From Hydrocarboniphaga daqingensis (GTDB lineage: Bacteria > Pseudomonadota > Gammaproteobacteria > Nevskiales > Nevskiaceae): 64,000 bases of DNA. The notes under the pieces were generated by a model. That model was not told where the DNA came from. It ran no database searches and worked only from the letters and a program-made list of their open reading frames with translations. Of the stretch, positions 19,476-28,612 are shown piece by piece. The translations under genes and the position numbers were made by a program. How positions within the stretch are numbered: position 1 is the stretch's first letter; each line of letters starts with the position of its first letter. Location of the stretch: contig NZ_FQWZ01000005.1 in the NCBI RefSeq assembly GCF_900129825.1, positions 186,001 through 250,000 of the forward strand. Reading direction: 5' to 3'.

Positions 19476-19775
19476 ATGCTCTACGCCATTATCGGTCGCG
19501 ACGTGCCCGACAGCCTGCCGGCGCGGCTCGCCGCGCGCCCCGCTCATCTGGAGCGGCTGCGCCATCTGCAAGATCAGGGCCGCGTGGTCATCGCCGGCCC
19601 GTTCCCGGTTGCCGATGCCGCTGACACCAGCGCCGGCGTCAGCGGCAGCTTGCTGGTGATCGAGTTCGCCAGCCTGGCCGAAGCCCGCGCCTGGGCCGAT
19701 ACGGACCCGTACGTGACCGCTGGCGTCTACGCCGAGGTCACCGTGCAGCCGTTCATCAAGGTGCTGCCCGCGTGA
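19476..19775 (+). CDS. yciI: YciI family protein
   Basis: A 99-residue YCII-domain protein (ferredoxin-like fold) with the pattern MLYAIIGRDVPDS, RPAHLERLRHLQDQGRVVIAGPF, and ADTDPYVTAGVY. The His-Asp pair in this fold is proposed to be catalytic in relatives, but no reaction is established for YciI. The stop overlaps the GTG start of bolA. Confidence 0.93.
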   Translation: MLYAIIGRDVPDSLPARLAARPAHLERLRHLQDQGRVVIAGPFPVADAADTSAGVSGSLLVIEFASLAEARAWADTDPYVTAGVYAEVTVQPFIKVLPA

Positions 19776-20050
19776 ACGACCGCGCTCGCGACCGGGTCGA
19801 GATGATCCGCCTGGCCTTGCAGCTGCGCTTTGCGCCGGTGTCGTTGACCGTCGACGACGAAAGCCACCTGCACGCCGGCCATGCCGGTGCGGCCAGCGGA
19901 CGCGGTCACTTCCGCGTGCAGATCGTCGCCGACGCTTTCAAGGGCATGCTGTTGATCCACCGCCATCGCGCGGTCTACGACGCGCTGGGCGGGCTAATGC
20001 AGACCGACATCCACGCGGTGTCGATTCAGGCGCGCGCGCCTGGAGAGTGA
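19772..20050 (+). CDS. BolA family protein
   Basis: 92 residues from a GTG start that overlaps the yciI stop. The BolA fold is clear: VSLTVDDESHLHAGHAG, GHFRVQIVADAFKGML, HRAVYDAL and IHAVSIQA. BolA proteins pair with monothiol glutaredoxins in iron-sulfur handling or act in morphology and stress control. The conserved His residues for cluster binding with a glutaredoxin are in the middle region. It could be the BolA or the IbaG branch. Confidence 0.93.
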   Translation: MNDRARDRVEMIRLALQLRFAPVSLTVDDESHLHAGHAGAASGRGHFRVQIVADAFKGMLLIHRHRAVYDALGGLMQTDIHAVSIQARAPGE

Positions 20051-20064
20051 GCGCGGCGGCGCAG

Positions 20065-20886
20065 CTAGCCGGGTGACCGGCGCAGCGCCTTCTCCTGCAT
20101 GATCACGGCCGCGATCTCCTCGATCGACATATTGGCCGAGTTGATGAACGGCACGTTCTGGCGCCGGTACAAGCTCTCGGCTTGGCGCAGCTCATAAGCA
20201 CATTGCGGCAGCGAGGCGTACTTGGACCCCGGGCGACGCTCGGTGCGCACCTGGTGCAGGCGCTCGGCTTCCGAGGTCAGACCAAAGCATTTGCCGGCCA
20301 GTCCGGCCAGCGAGCCGGGCAGCTTCTGCGCTTCGAGGTCTTCCTCGGTCAGCGGGAAGTTGGTCGCGAAGATGCCGTGCTGCAGCGCCAGATACAGCGT
20401 GGTCGGCGTCTTGCCGCAGCGCGACGGCGCAATCAGGATCACGTCGGCCTTGGCCAGGTCACGCGTGCTCTGGCCGTCGTCATGCTCCATCGCGTAGTTC
20501 ATCGCCTCGATGCGCGCGTTGTAGCGGCGCACGTCGGCCAAGCCGTGGGCGCGCCCGGCCTGATGGACCGATTTCAGGCCGAGTTCAGCCTCGATCGCGG
20601 GAAGATAGGTGTCGAAAAGATCGAGGAACTGGGCCTTGCACTGACGCAGGATGCCGCGGATCTCATCGCTGACCGTGGTCGAGAACACGATGGGCCGGCT
20701 ACCCTGGGATGCGAGGTGGTTGATATAGTCCACCGTGTTGCGGGCCTTGTCCGGCGTATTGATGAACGGCAGGGTCGTCTTCTTGAAGTCGATATCTTCG
20801 AACTGCGTGAGGATCGTCCCACCCAGAGTTTCGGCGGTGATGCCGGTTCCGTCAGACAGAAAGAATACGTAACGCTGGTTGGTCAT
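20065..20886 (-). CDS. ppsR: Phosphoenolpyruvate synthase regulatory protein (PSRP)
   Basis: Bifunctional kinase/pyrophosphorylase that inactivates PEP synthase by ADP-dependent threonine phosphorylation and restores it by phosphorolysis. I use ATG 20886 (MTNQRYVFFLSDGTGITAE), giving 273 residues; the first M of the longer frame would add 13 residues. The P-loop-like motif SRCGKTPTTLYLALQHGI and TNFPLTEEDLE are typical. It is divergent from ppsA, its target, as in many proteobacteria. Confidence 0.96.
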   Translation of the reverse strand: MTNQRYVFFLSDGTGITAETLGGTILTQFEDIDFKKTTLPFINTPDKARNTVDYINHLASQGSRPIVFSTTVSDEIRGILRQCKAQFLDLFDTYLPAIEAELGLKSVHQAGRAHGLADVRRYNARIEAMNYAMEHDDGQSTRDLAKADVILIAPSRCGKTPTTLYLALQHGIFATNFPLTEEDLEAQKLPGSLAGLAGKCFGLTSEAERLHQVRTERRPGSKYASLPQCAYELRQAESLYRRQNVPFINSANMSIEEIAAVIMQEKALRRSPG

Positions 20887-20985
20887 GGTCTGGGTTGGGG
20901 CCGGGCTGCGATCGATCAGAAACACTAGATAACAGAATCATTCCTGAGCCACCACCGGCCAATCAAAGCGGAGCATTCATAAGAC

Positions 20986-23391
20986 ATGGGAAGCGATCAC
21001 AACCTCGGCGCCATGAGCAACAACGTGCTGTGGTATTCGCAGCTGGGAATGAAGGATGTCGAGATCGTCGGCGGCAAGAACGCCTCGCTTGGCGAGATGA
21101 TCGGCAACCTGGCCGCTTCCGGCGTCAAGGTCCCCAACGGCTTCGCCACGACGGCCTCGGCCTACCGCGAGTTCCTCGCGTTCGAAGGCCTGGCCGACCG
21201 GATCAATGCAATGCTCGACGCGCTCGACGTCGATGATGTGCAGGCCCTGGCCGTCACCGGCAAATCGATCCGCGAAGCCGTGATGAAGGCGCCGTTCCCG
21301 GTCGAGCTTGAAAAAGAGATTCGCGCCGCCTACGACATCCTGCTCGCCGAGAGCACGGCCGAGATTTCGGTCGCGGTGCGCTCCTCGGCCACCGCCGAAG
21401 ATCTGCCCGACGCCTCGTTCGCCGGCCAGCAGGAAACCTTCCTGAACGTGCAGGGCATCGACAACGTGCTCAAGGCGATCAAGGAAGTGTTCGCGTCGCT
21501 GTTCAACGACCGCGCGATCAGCTACCGCGTCCACCAGAAGTTCGCTCACAGCCAGGTCGCGCTGTCGGCCGGCATCCAGCGCATGGTGCGCTCCGACCGC
21601 GGCGCCTCCGGCGTAATGTTCACGATGGATACCGAGTCCGGCTTCCGCGACGCGGTGTTCATCACGGCCAGCTACGGCCTGGGCGAGGCCGTGGTTCAGG
21701 GCGCGGTCAACCCGGACGAGTTCTACGCCTACAAGCCGGCGCTGCGCAGCGGCAAGCCGTCGATCCTCAAGCGCGGCCTTGGCGAGAAAGCCAAGAAGAT
21801 GGTCTACACCAAAGACCGGATGCTCGGCCGCACGGTCGAGTTCGTGCCGGTGTCGACCGAAGAACGGCAGGTGTTCTGCATCACCGACGCCGACATCGAA
21901 AACCTCGCCCGCCAGGCGCTGATCATCGAAGACCATTACGGCCGCCCGATGGACATCGAATGGGGCAAGGACGGCGTCGACGGCGGCATCTACATCCTGC
22001 AGGCGCGCCCGGAGACGGTGCAGTCGCGCAGCAGCGCCAACACGCTGCGTCGCTACAAGCTCAAGGGCAAGGCAGCGGTGCTGGCCTCGGGCCGTGCGAT
22101 CGGCCAGAAGATCGGCGCCGGCAAGGTGCGGCTGCTGAAGTCGATCGACGAAATGGCGCGCGTCCAGGTCGGCGACGTGCTGGTCACCGACATGACGGAC
22201 CCCGATTGGGAGCCAGTGATGAAGCGCGCCAGCGCGATCGTCACCAATCGCGGCGGTCGTACCTGCCACGCGGCGATCATCGCCCGCGAACTGGGCATCC
22301 CGGCTGTGGTCGGCTGCGGCGATGCGACGCAGGTGCTCAAGGACGGTCAGGCCGTGACCGTGTCTTGCGCCGAAGGCGACACCGGCCAGATCTATGACGG
22401 CAACATCGACTTCCAGGTCGACGAGATCGCGCTCGACAAGATGCCCGAAGTGCCGGTCAAGATCATGATGAACGTCGGCACGCCGGAACAGGCGTTCGAC
22501 TTTGCGGCGCTGCCGCACCGCGGCGTCGGCCTCGCACGGCTCGAATTCATCGTCAACCGCCAGATCGGCATCCATCCGCAAGCGCTGCTGGAACTCGACC
22601 AGCAGCCGCAGGACATCCGCCGCACGATCGACTCGATGATCGCCGCCTACGACTCGCCGCGCGACTACTTCGTCAAGCGCCTGGCCGAAGGCGTGGCGAC
22701 GATCGCCGCCGCGTTTGCGCCGGAGCCGGTGATCGTGCGCATGTCGGACTTCAAGTCCAACGAGTACGCCAATCTGGTCGGCGGCAAGCGCTACGAGCCG
22801 CACGAAGAGAACCCGATGATCGGCTTCCGTGGCGCGTCGCGTTACATCTCCGAGAGCTTCCGCCCGTGCTTCGACATGGAGTGCGAAGCGCTGAAGTTCG
22901 TCCGCGACCAAATGGGCCTGACCAACGTCAAGATCATGATTCCGTTTGTGCGCACGGTCAGCGAGGCCAAGCGCGTCAACGAGATCCTGGCCGAGAACGG
23001 CCTGGCGCGCGGCAGCAACGGCCTGCAAGTGATCATGATGTGCGAGCTGCCCAGCAACGCCGTGCTGGCCGAGCAGTTCCTTGAGCACTTCGACGGCTTC
23101 TCGATCGGCTCCAACGACATGACGCAGCTGACGCTGGGCCTGGATCGCGATTCGGGCCTGATTGCGCATCTGTTCGACGAGCGTAACGATGCGGTCAAGG
23201 CGATGCTGTCGATGGCGATCACCGCCTGCAAGAAGCTCAACAAGTACGTCGGCATCTGCGGTCAGGGCCCGTCCGACCATCCCGATCTGGCCAAGTGGCT
23301 GCTCGATCAGGGCATCGAGTCGATGTCGCTGAATCCGGACACGGTCGTCGAAACCTGGCTGTTCTTGGCTGGGCAGACGCCGGCGGCCTGA
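20986..23391 (+). CDS. ppsA: Phosphoenolpyruvate synthase
   Basis: Converts pyruvate and ATP to PEP, AMP and phosphate in gluconeogenesis. The 801-residue protein has the three domains in order: ATP-binding ([32 protein letters not shown]), phospho-His swivel with the catalytic His in [18 protein letters not shown], and the C-terminal PEP/pyruvate barrel ([31 protein letters not shown]). A GGAG about 10 bases before 20986 supports that ATG; 21013 is an alternative start. The GGRTCHA region also carries the regulatory Thr targeted by PpsR. Confidence 0.98.
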   Translation: MGSDHNLGAMSNNVLWYSQLGMKDVEIVGGKNASLGEMIGNLAASGVKVPNGFATTASAYREFLAFEGLADRINAMLDALDVDDVQALAVTGKSIREAVMKAPFPVELEKEIRAAYDILLAESTAEISVAVRSSATAEDLPDASFAGQQETFLNVQGIDNVLKAIKEVFASLFNDRAISYRVHQKFAHSQVALSAGIQRMVRSDRGASGVMFTMDTESGFRDAVFITASYGLGEAVVQGAVNPDEFYAYKPALRSGKPSILKRGLGEKAKKMVYTKDRMLGRTVEFVPVSTEERQVFCITDADIENLARQALIIEDHYGRPMDIEWGKDGVDGGIYILQARPETVQSRSSANTLRRYKLKGKAAVLASGRAIGQKIGAGKVRLLKSIDEMARVQVGDVLVTDMTDPDWEPVMKRASAIVTNRGGRTCHAAIIARELGIPAVVGCGDATQVLKDGQAVTVSCAEGDTGQIYDGNIDFQVDEIALDKMPEVPVKIMMNVGTPEQAFDFAALPHRGVGLARLEFIVNRQIGIHPQALLELDQQPQDIRRTIDSMIAAYDSPRDYFVKRLAEGVATIAAAFAPEPVIVRMSDFKSNEYANLVGGKRYEPHEENPMIGFRGASRYISESFRPCFDMECEALKFVRDQMGLTNVKIMIPFVRTVSEAKRVNEILAENGLARGSNGLQVIMMCELPSNAVLAEQFLEHFDGFSIGSNDMTQLTLGLDRDSGLIAHLFDERNDAVKAMLSMAITACKKLNKYVGICGQGPSDHPDLAKWLLDQGIESMSLNPDTVVETWLFLAGQTPAA

Positions 23392-23401
23392 TCGCCAGAT
23401 G

Positions 23402-23431
23402 AAAGCCGGGCGCATTTTGCGTCCGGCTTTC
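23402..23431. terminator. Hairpin after ppsA, probable terminator
   Basis: Just past the ppsA stop, AAAGCCGG and CCGGCTTT flank an inner GCGC/GCGT pairing, forming a strong stem about 10 bases after the stop codon. The T residues lie inside the stem, so it may be a weak intrinsic terminator or an mRNA-end protector. Confidence 0.5.
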
Positions 23432-23505
23432 GATCTCACCGCTTCTGACCCACGCCACACCGCGCATGTCGATGCGCGTCATGACAATGCCCTTCTGGAA
23501 CATCG

Positions 23506-24318
23506 ATGAGCCAGCCCCCACGCGTCATCGTTGAAGTCGACGGCGATGGCATTGCCACCGTCAGCCTGAATCGCGCCGACAAGCACAACGCACTTGATCT
23601 GGCGATGATCGAAGCACTGGTGGACGCCGCTGCGACGCTGCGCAAGCGGCGGGATCTGCGCGTGGTCATCGTCCGTGGCCTCGGGCCATCATTTTGCTCC
23701 GGGCTTGACGTCGGCGCCGTGCTCAAGCAGCCGCTGAAGATGGTGCGCAGCTTTGCCACCTATGGCGTGCGCCAGCAGAACCTGTTTCAGCGCGTCGGTC
23801 TGTGCTGGCGCGACTTGCCGGTACCGGTGATCGCCGCGATCCACGGCAATTGCTTCGGTGGCGGCCTGCAAATCGTACTCGGCGCCGACTTCAGGATCGC
23901 CACGCCCGATGCACGACTGTCGGTCATGGAGATCAAATGGGGTCTGGTGCCCGACATGTCGGGCACCGTCACGCTGCGCGACTTGCTACCGCTCGACGTG
24001 GCCAAGAAGCTGGCGATGACCGGCCAGATCGTCAGCGGCGAACAGGCTGCGGCACTGAATCTGGTCACCGATGTCGCTGACGACCCTTACGCCGAAGCCG
24101 TAGGCCTTGCGCGGACGCTGGTCGCCCAGTCGCCCGATGCGCTGGCCGGCATCAAGCAGCTGTTCGATCGCAATTGGATGAGCAGTCAGCGGCAGGCGCT
24201 GACGCTAGAACGCAAGGTGCAGCTGCGCATGCTGGCCAGCGCCAACCACCGCGAAACGATCAAGGCGCATGGCGAGAAACGCCCACCGCGCTTCAAGCCT
24301 CGCCGCTTCGGCGGCTAA
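23506..24318 (+). CDS. Crotonase/enoyl-CoA hydratase family protein
   Basis: A 270-residue crotonase-fold protein: VSLNRADKHNALDLAMIEAL near the N-terminus, the oxyanion-hole segments FCSGLDVG and GNCFGGGLQIVLGADFRIA, and the acid residue region LSVMEIKWGLVPDMSG. The Glu of MEIKWG lines up with one of the two classical hydratase glutamates, while the second position appears to be Asp or absent, so hydratase activity is not certain. It may act on another acyl-CoA. It stands alone between ppsA and darP. Confidence 0.9.
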   Translation: MSQPPRVIVEVDGDGIATVSLNRADKHNALDLAMIEALVDAAATLRKRRDLRVVIVRGLGPSFCSGLDVGAVLKQPLKMVRSFATYGVRQQNLFQRVGLCWRDLPVPVIAAIHGNCFGGGLQIVLGADFRIATPDARLSVMEIKWGLVPDMSGTVTLRDLLPLDVAKKLAMTGQIVSGEQAAALNLVTDVADDPYAEAVGLARTLVAQSPDALAGIKQLFDRNWMSSQRQALTLERKVQLRMLASANHRETIKAHGEKRPPRFKPRRFGG

Positions 24319-24330
24319 AGCGCGCCCCGA

Positions 24331-24933
24331 TCATTCAGCGGCCGTCGCTCGCGCGGCAAACTCGCGCTCGAGCTCGGCTTGCAGTTCCGCACGCAACACC
24401 TGAAATAGCTCGCGGTAGAGCCGCCCCTTGGGCACCGGCGCTTCGGCGTCGGTCACGTCGGCCAGCAGCCGCTGCTGTTCGCGACGCGTGTTGCGGATCA
24501 GCGCGCGCAACGGCTGCACCGCGGCGTCCGGAAACCGCGCGATCCAGTCAGTGACGGCCTCATCGTCGGCCAGCAGGCGCTCGCGCCAGCTCTCTGCCTC
24601 CTGCAGCAGCTTGCTCTGGCCGCGACGGTAGGCATCGATCGCGCGCCGGAACGGCTCGGCATCGGCCTCGCGCAGCAGCTTGCCGATAAACTGCGACTGG
24701 CGGCGAATCGCCTCGCGTGACGTCAGCCGACGCAGTTCGGCCAAGCCCTCCCGCAGGCGATCTTCCATTTCAAGGGCGCCAAGCAGCGGCAGCGGCAGCT
24801 CCATCAGCGCCAGCCCCAGCGTCTGCAGCTCGTGCATCGCCGCTTTGACCTGCGTCTTGCTCGGGCCGTAGTCCTGATCGTGGTCGTCACCGTCGCGGAT
24901 CAGGTCCGGGCGCCAGTTGCTCTGTTTCTGCAT
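24331..24933 (-). CDS. darP: Dual-action ribosomal maturation protein DarP (YjgA family)
   Basis: 200 residues, highly helical and charged, with the DUF615 pattern KTQVKAAMHELQTLGLALMEL, FIGKLLREADAEPFRRAID and NTRREQQRLL. YjgA/DarP associates with late 50S precursors and promotes assembly of the peptidyl-transferase centre in E. coli. It converges on the crotonase gene with a 12-base gap. Confidence 0.93.
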   Translation of the reverse strand: MQKQSNWRPDLIRDGDDHDQDYGPSKTQVKAAMHELQTLGLALMELPLPLLGALEMEDRLREGLAELRRLTSREAIRRQSQFIGKLLREADAEPFRRAIDAYRRGQSKLLQEAESWRERLLADDEAVTDWIARFPDAAVQPLRALIRNTRREQQRLLADVTDAEAPVPKGRLYRELFQVLRAELQAELEREFAARATAAE

Positions 24934-24958
24934 GTTGTCCTGCCTGCTGATACTGCTT

Positions 24959-24987
24959 AAAAAGGCGCGCCGGACCCGCGGCGCGCC
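24959..24987 (-). terminator. Intrinsic terminator of the sensor operon
   Basis: On the minus strand GGCGCGCC pairs with GGCGCGCC (24964-24971 with 24980-24987, an inverted repeat with an 8-base loop), followed by five T residues. It sits 19 bases after the histidine kinase stop, so it ends the three-gene signalling operon before darP. Confidence 0.8.
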
Positions 24988-25005
24988 CAGGGCAGGCGGC
25001 GGAGA

Positions 25006-26196
25006 TTACAGCGCCGGGTCGAGTTTGAGTTCGACGCCGGCTACCGGCTTGACCGGCTCGCGCGGCATGCGGATGTGAAACTCGGTCCCCTCGCCCGCCT
25101 TGGACTCGGCCCAAATCTCACCGCCGTGGTGGCGCACGATCTTACGGCAGATCGCCAGACCGATGCCGGTGCCCTCGTATTCGTCAGCATGGTGCAGCCG
25201 GCGAAACACGGCAAAGATCGTCTCGAGCTGATCGGCGGGCACGCCGATGCCGTTGTCCTTGACCATCAGATGCCAGTAACCGCCGTCAGGCCAGGCACTG
25301 ACGCGCACCAGCGGCGCGACACCCGGACGCTGGAACTTGCTGCTGTTGTCGATCAGGTTCTGGAACAACTGCGTCAGCAGCCCGTGATCGGCCTTGACGT
25401 CGGGCAGCGCGTCGGCGACCAGCACGCTGGCACCGCGGCTTTCCAGCGTCGGCGCCAGCGCGGCGATCGCCTTGCGCACGGTCGTATCCAGCGGCGCGCG
25501 CACGAACGTTCCCTCACTACGGCCGACGCGCGACAGCGCCAACAGATCGGTGATCAGCGACTGCATCTGGCGCACGCCCTTGTCGATGAAGTCGAGAAAC
25601 TCGACCGCATCTCCGTTGAGCTTGTCGCGATGCCGCCGGACCAGCAGCTGCGAAAAGCCGGCAACATTGCGCAGCGGCGCCTGCAAGTCGTGGCTGGTGA
25701 TGTAGGCGAACTGTTCAAGTTCCTGGACGGCGCGCTTGTACTCCGTCAGCGAGCGGCGCAGATCCGCCTCAGCGCCTTCACGCAGCTTGATTTCCTCACG
25801 TAGCCGCAGATTGGCGGCCTCGAGTTCTTCGGGCGTGCGCATCGACAGCAACCGCGGAATCAACGGGATGATCGAAATCGCCGTGGCGATCGAAACCGCG
25901 GCAGTCAATGCGCGCTGGAAGCCTTGCAGCCAGTACACCGGCACCCAGATGACGACGATATCGAGCACGTGGCCCGCACCACACAGGATGATGAACGCAG
26001 CAAACAAGCCGACAGCCCAGCTGAACGACAACCTCCACGCGATGTGCCGGCTCAAGTAAATCAGCGCGACCGGAATCATGAAGTAAGCCAAAGCCACCAG
26101 TGCATCGGAAACCACGTGCAACAAGATTAGATTGGGCTGCTGCAGGTAACACACGCCGTGAGGCAGAAAGCTTCCACCCTCGACCATAACGCTCAT
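25006..26196 (-). CDS. Histidine kinase with ethylene-receptor-like membrane sensor domain
   Basis: 396 residues; the ATG at 26196 has an AGGAGA ribosome site just upstream. Three membrane helices cover about 23-110. Aligned by eye to plant ETR1, the residues known there to bind copper and ethylene are all present with nearly the same spacing: Asp31, Tyr38, Ile41-Pro42 ([14 protein letters not shown]) and Ile69, Cys72, His76 (FIILCGAGH). ETR1 has Asp25, Tyr32, Ile35, Pro36, Ile62, Cys65 and His69. A coiled linker (120-160) joins it to a kinase core with phospho-acceptor His169 ([10 protein letters not shown]), N box [15 protein letters not shown] and [13 protein letters not shown]. No GAF domain is present, unlike plant receptors. 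It is the last gene of an operon with two response regulators. Known relatives are the cyanobacterial SynEtr1 and an Azospirillum receptor; ligand here is inferred. Confidence 0.9.
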   Translation of the reverse strand: MSVMVEGGSFLPHGVCYLQQPNLILLHVVSDALVALAYFMIPVALIYLSRHIAWRLSFSWAVGLFAAFIILCGAGHVLDIVVIWVPVYWLQGFQRALTAAVSIATAISIIPLIPRLLSMRTPEELEAANLRLREEIKLREGAEADLRRSLTEYKRAVQELEQFAYITSHDLQAPLRNVAGFSQLLVRRHRDKLNGDAVEFLDFIDKGVRQMQSLITDLLALSRVGRSEGTFVRAPLDTTVRKAIAALAPTLESRGASVLVADALPDVKADHGLLTQLFQNLIDNSSKFQRPGVAPLVRVSAWPDGGYWHLMVKDNGIGVPADQLETIFAVFRRLHHADEYEGTGIGLAICRKIVRHHGGEIWAESKAGEGTEFHIRMPREPVKPVAGVELKLDPAL

Positions 26197-26210
26197 AGCT
26201 TCTCCTAAGC

Positions 26211-27992
26211 TCAGCTCAGCCTATCCACTTCTTCGGGCATCCAGAACGCTTCGAACCCATCGGGCCCGCGGCAGATCCGCTCCAGCAGTCGTTCAGCACG
26301 CTCAGCGGGACTAAACAACTGCCCCTGCATCAGCGTGCAGCCCATGTCGAGCAGACTACGACGTTCCTCCATCGTCTCGACGCCGGTCACGATCAGCGGC
26401 AAGCCCAGCGCGGCAGCCGCGCCACGCATCGCCAATATTGACCGGTACATTGCACCGCATTCACCCTCCTCCTGCAGCGCACGCATCACGTGGCGACCAA
26501 GCTTGACGCCCGATAGCGGTAGGCTCGACAGCCATTTGAGTGCCTCACCGTCAGGACCGAACTGGTCCAGCAACACGCCAAAACCAAGATCCCGCGCTTG
26601 ACGCATTCGCGCGGAAACGCTGTGGGACCGCTCGCCATCAAGCAGCACCACCGGGATTTCGAGGCGGACGTGTTGAGGATCGATACCGATAGCCAAGGCC
26701 GCCTCGCCGAGCGCGGCAAGATAGCTTTCATCGGCCAGTTCGGGCTCCCCCAAATTCAACGACAGCAAGCCCGGGTCCAAGCCGCTATCGATCCATTCCC
26801 GCCATTGCTGGAACGCCTTGCTCGCGACGTGCAGGCCGATGTCGCCACCAAGCCCGCTGGCGCCCGCCGCGCGCAGAAAATCGTCGGGGCTTTGGGTGAC
26901 ACCATCGCGCTCCCAGCGCAGCAGCACTTCAACTCCGAGGAAGCGACGCGTCTCGACGTCGACCCAAGGGTGGTACAGCAATGAAAAATGATCCTGCTGC
27001 AGGGCATCCTCGAGTTCCACACGAAACTCGGCGATCCGATCCGAGGCACGCAGCGCCAAGGTGCCATCGTAGAACGCCACGCCGCCTCCGGCACGCTTGG
27101 CTTCATACATGGCGCGATCGGCGCGCTCCATCAGCAGATGGATCGCATCACCATGCTGCGGATACAGCACGATGCCGACGCTGGCATCGAGTTCGATAGC
27201 GTGATCGCCGATCTGACGGATCGCCATCACCCGTTCGCGCAGGCGCCGCGCGCGCGGCCCTGGATCAAGGCGGCCCTCGACCTGGCGCATCAGCACCATG
27301 AACTCATCGCCACCAACGCGCGCGACACTGTCGACCGGCAGCACGGACTCGCGCAGGATCTGCGCCACGCGAATCAGCAGGTCGTCACCGACACGGTGTC
27401 CGTAGCGGTCATTGACCGCCTTAAAGCCGTCGAGATCCAGATAACACAGTGCGAACTGCTCGCCGGTCAGATGCGCCTGGGTCATCGACTGGCCGACCCG
27501 GTCGTACAACAACTCCCGATTGGCCAAGCCCGTCAGACTGTCGTGGCTGGCGCGATGAAACTCGCGGTAGCGTTGGTCCTCGAGTTCGTGCACATGCTTG
27601 TTGCGTTCGACGGCGTGCCGAATCAGCCGCAGGATCTTCGGGCCGTCAAAGTGCCCTTTAATCAAATACTCCTGCGCGCCGAGCCGGATCGCATCGGCTG
27701 CGATGCGTTCGTCGTCCATGCCGGTCAACACGACGATGGCGACGCGCCGGTCGATCGCGCGCAGCGCCTCGACATTGCCGACCCCTTGTCCATCGGGCAG
27801 GTTCAGGTCGAGCAGCACGCAAGTAAAGCTGTAGCGCCGCATCTCGGTCAGCGCATCGGCGAGCGTGCGGACCACGCGGATGATCACCGATTCCGGAATG
27901 GCAACATCCCGCAAGGTTTCGGTCATCAGTCGCGCGTCGGCGAGATTGTCCTCGACGAGCAGAATGCCGATCGGTTGACGGCGGGTGGGCAT
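26211..27992 (-). CDS. Response regulator with REC, GGDEF and degenerate EAL domains
   Basis: 593 residues. REC domain 8-125 with phospho-acceptor Asp62 (LLDLNLPDG). GGDEF domain about 140-310 with intact GGDEF at 227-231; the product-inhibition site (RxxD) reads LPVD, so it is absent. The EAL domain (about 320-580) has lost key residues: EAL is EVL at 355-357, DDFG is DQFG, the LEITE-type motif is LEIPV, KID is KLG, and VEGVET is VTGVET. I predict a phosphorylation-controlled diguanylate cyclase whose EAL domain is a binding or dimer module rather than a phosphodiesterase. It lies 14 bases upstream of the ethylene-receptor-like kinase and 3 bases downstream of the CheY-like gene. Confidence 0.93.
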   Translation of the reverse strand: MPTRRQPIGILLVEDNLADARLMTETLRDVAIPESVIIRVVRTLADALTEMRRYSFTCVLLDLNLPDGQGVGNVEALRAIDRRVAIVVLTGMDDERIAADAIRLGAQEYLIKGHFDGPKILRLIRHAVERNKHVHELEDQRYREFHRASHDSLTGLANRELLYDRVGQSMTQAHLTGEQFALCYLDLDGFKAVNDRYGHRVGDDLLIRVAQILRESVLPVDSVARVGGDEFMVLMRQVEGRLDPGPRARRLRERVMAIRQIGDHAIELDASVGIVLYPQHGDAIHLLMERADRAMYEAKRAGGGVAFYDGTLALRASDRIAEFRVELEDALQQDHFSLLYHPWVDVETRRFLGVEVLLRWERDGVTQSPDDFLRAAGASGLGGDIGLHVASKAFQQWREWIDSGLDPGLLSLNLGEPELADESYLAALGEAALAIGIDPQHVRLEIPVVLLDGERSHSVSARMRQARDLGFGVLLDQFGPDGEALKWLSSLPLSGVKLGRHVMRALQEEGECGAMYRSILAMRGAAAALGLPLIVTGVETMEERRSLLDMGCTLMQGQLFSPAERAERLLERICRGPDGFEAFWMPEEVDRLS

Positions 27993-27995
27993 CGG

Positions 27996-28469
27996 TCAGT
28001 GACCGCCCGGCCGACCCGATAACTGCACGGAATCGAGCCAGAACTCCCGGATCAATTTCGCCAGACTCGAGAATTGGCTGATGTCGACCGGCTTGGTCAG
28101 GAAGGCGTTGGCATAGGCGTCGTAGCAGGAATCCACGTCGCTGGCGGCGCGCGATGTCGTCAACACGAGAACCGGGATTCGACGCAATGCAGGGTCTTGC
28201 TTGATCTGAGTCAGCACCTCGAGCCCGGAGCGGCGTGGCAGATTCAAATCGAGCAGGATCAGGTCGGGCCTCGGGCTATGTGTGTACTCATCGGTGCCCG
28301 CTACCATCTTCAGTGCCTGCTCACCATCGCGCGCGATCAGCAACGGGCCTGCAAATCCAGCTTCTTCAAGGACTTCGCAAGCGAGCCTGACGTCGGCGGG
28401 GTTGTCCTCCACCAGAAGGATCACCGGCTGTTGTTTGTTCAGGTCATCAGGCATGGCCACAACACTCAT
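27996..28469 (-). CDS. Single-domain response regulator (Rcp1/CheY-like)
   Basis: A receiver domain with acidic pair in LLVEDNPADVRLA, phospho-acceptor Asp74 (LILLDLNLPRR), Thr/Ser in VLVLTTS and Lys in AFLTKPVD. It resembles Rcp1-type regulators that pair with phytochrome-like kinases. I use ATG 28469 (157 residues); an upstream TTG at 28493 has a better SD-like GGATAGG, and ATG 28454 is also possible. It is first in the operon with the GGDEF/EAL protein and the kinase, and may act as a phosphate shuttle or sink. Confidence 0.9.
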   Translation of the reverse strand: MSVVAMPDDLNKQQPVILLVEDNPADVRLACEVLEEAGFAGPLLIARDGEQALKMVAGTDEYTHSPRPDLILLDLNLPRRSGLEVLTQIKQDPALRRIPVLVLTTSRAASDVDSCYDAYANAFLTKPVDISQFSSLAKLIREFWLDSVQLSGRPGGH

Positions 28470-28612
28470 TCGATTCGTCAGCCGAGGCCGCAACAGCCTA
28501 TCCGTACACCGGTCATGGCGCCATCATAGGCAGCCGCCGAGGCCGATCCCCTTAGATAAAACATCGTCGCGCAACCGCTCATGGCCTCTCCAGCCGCCGT
28601 TGGTCCTTTTCC

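Noticed and set aside
20977-23460. 827-residue minus-strand open frame
   Set aside because: Exact antisense of ppsA, with no recognisable domain; typical mirror frame.
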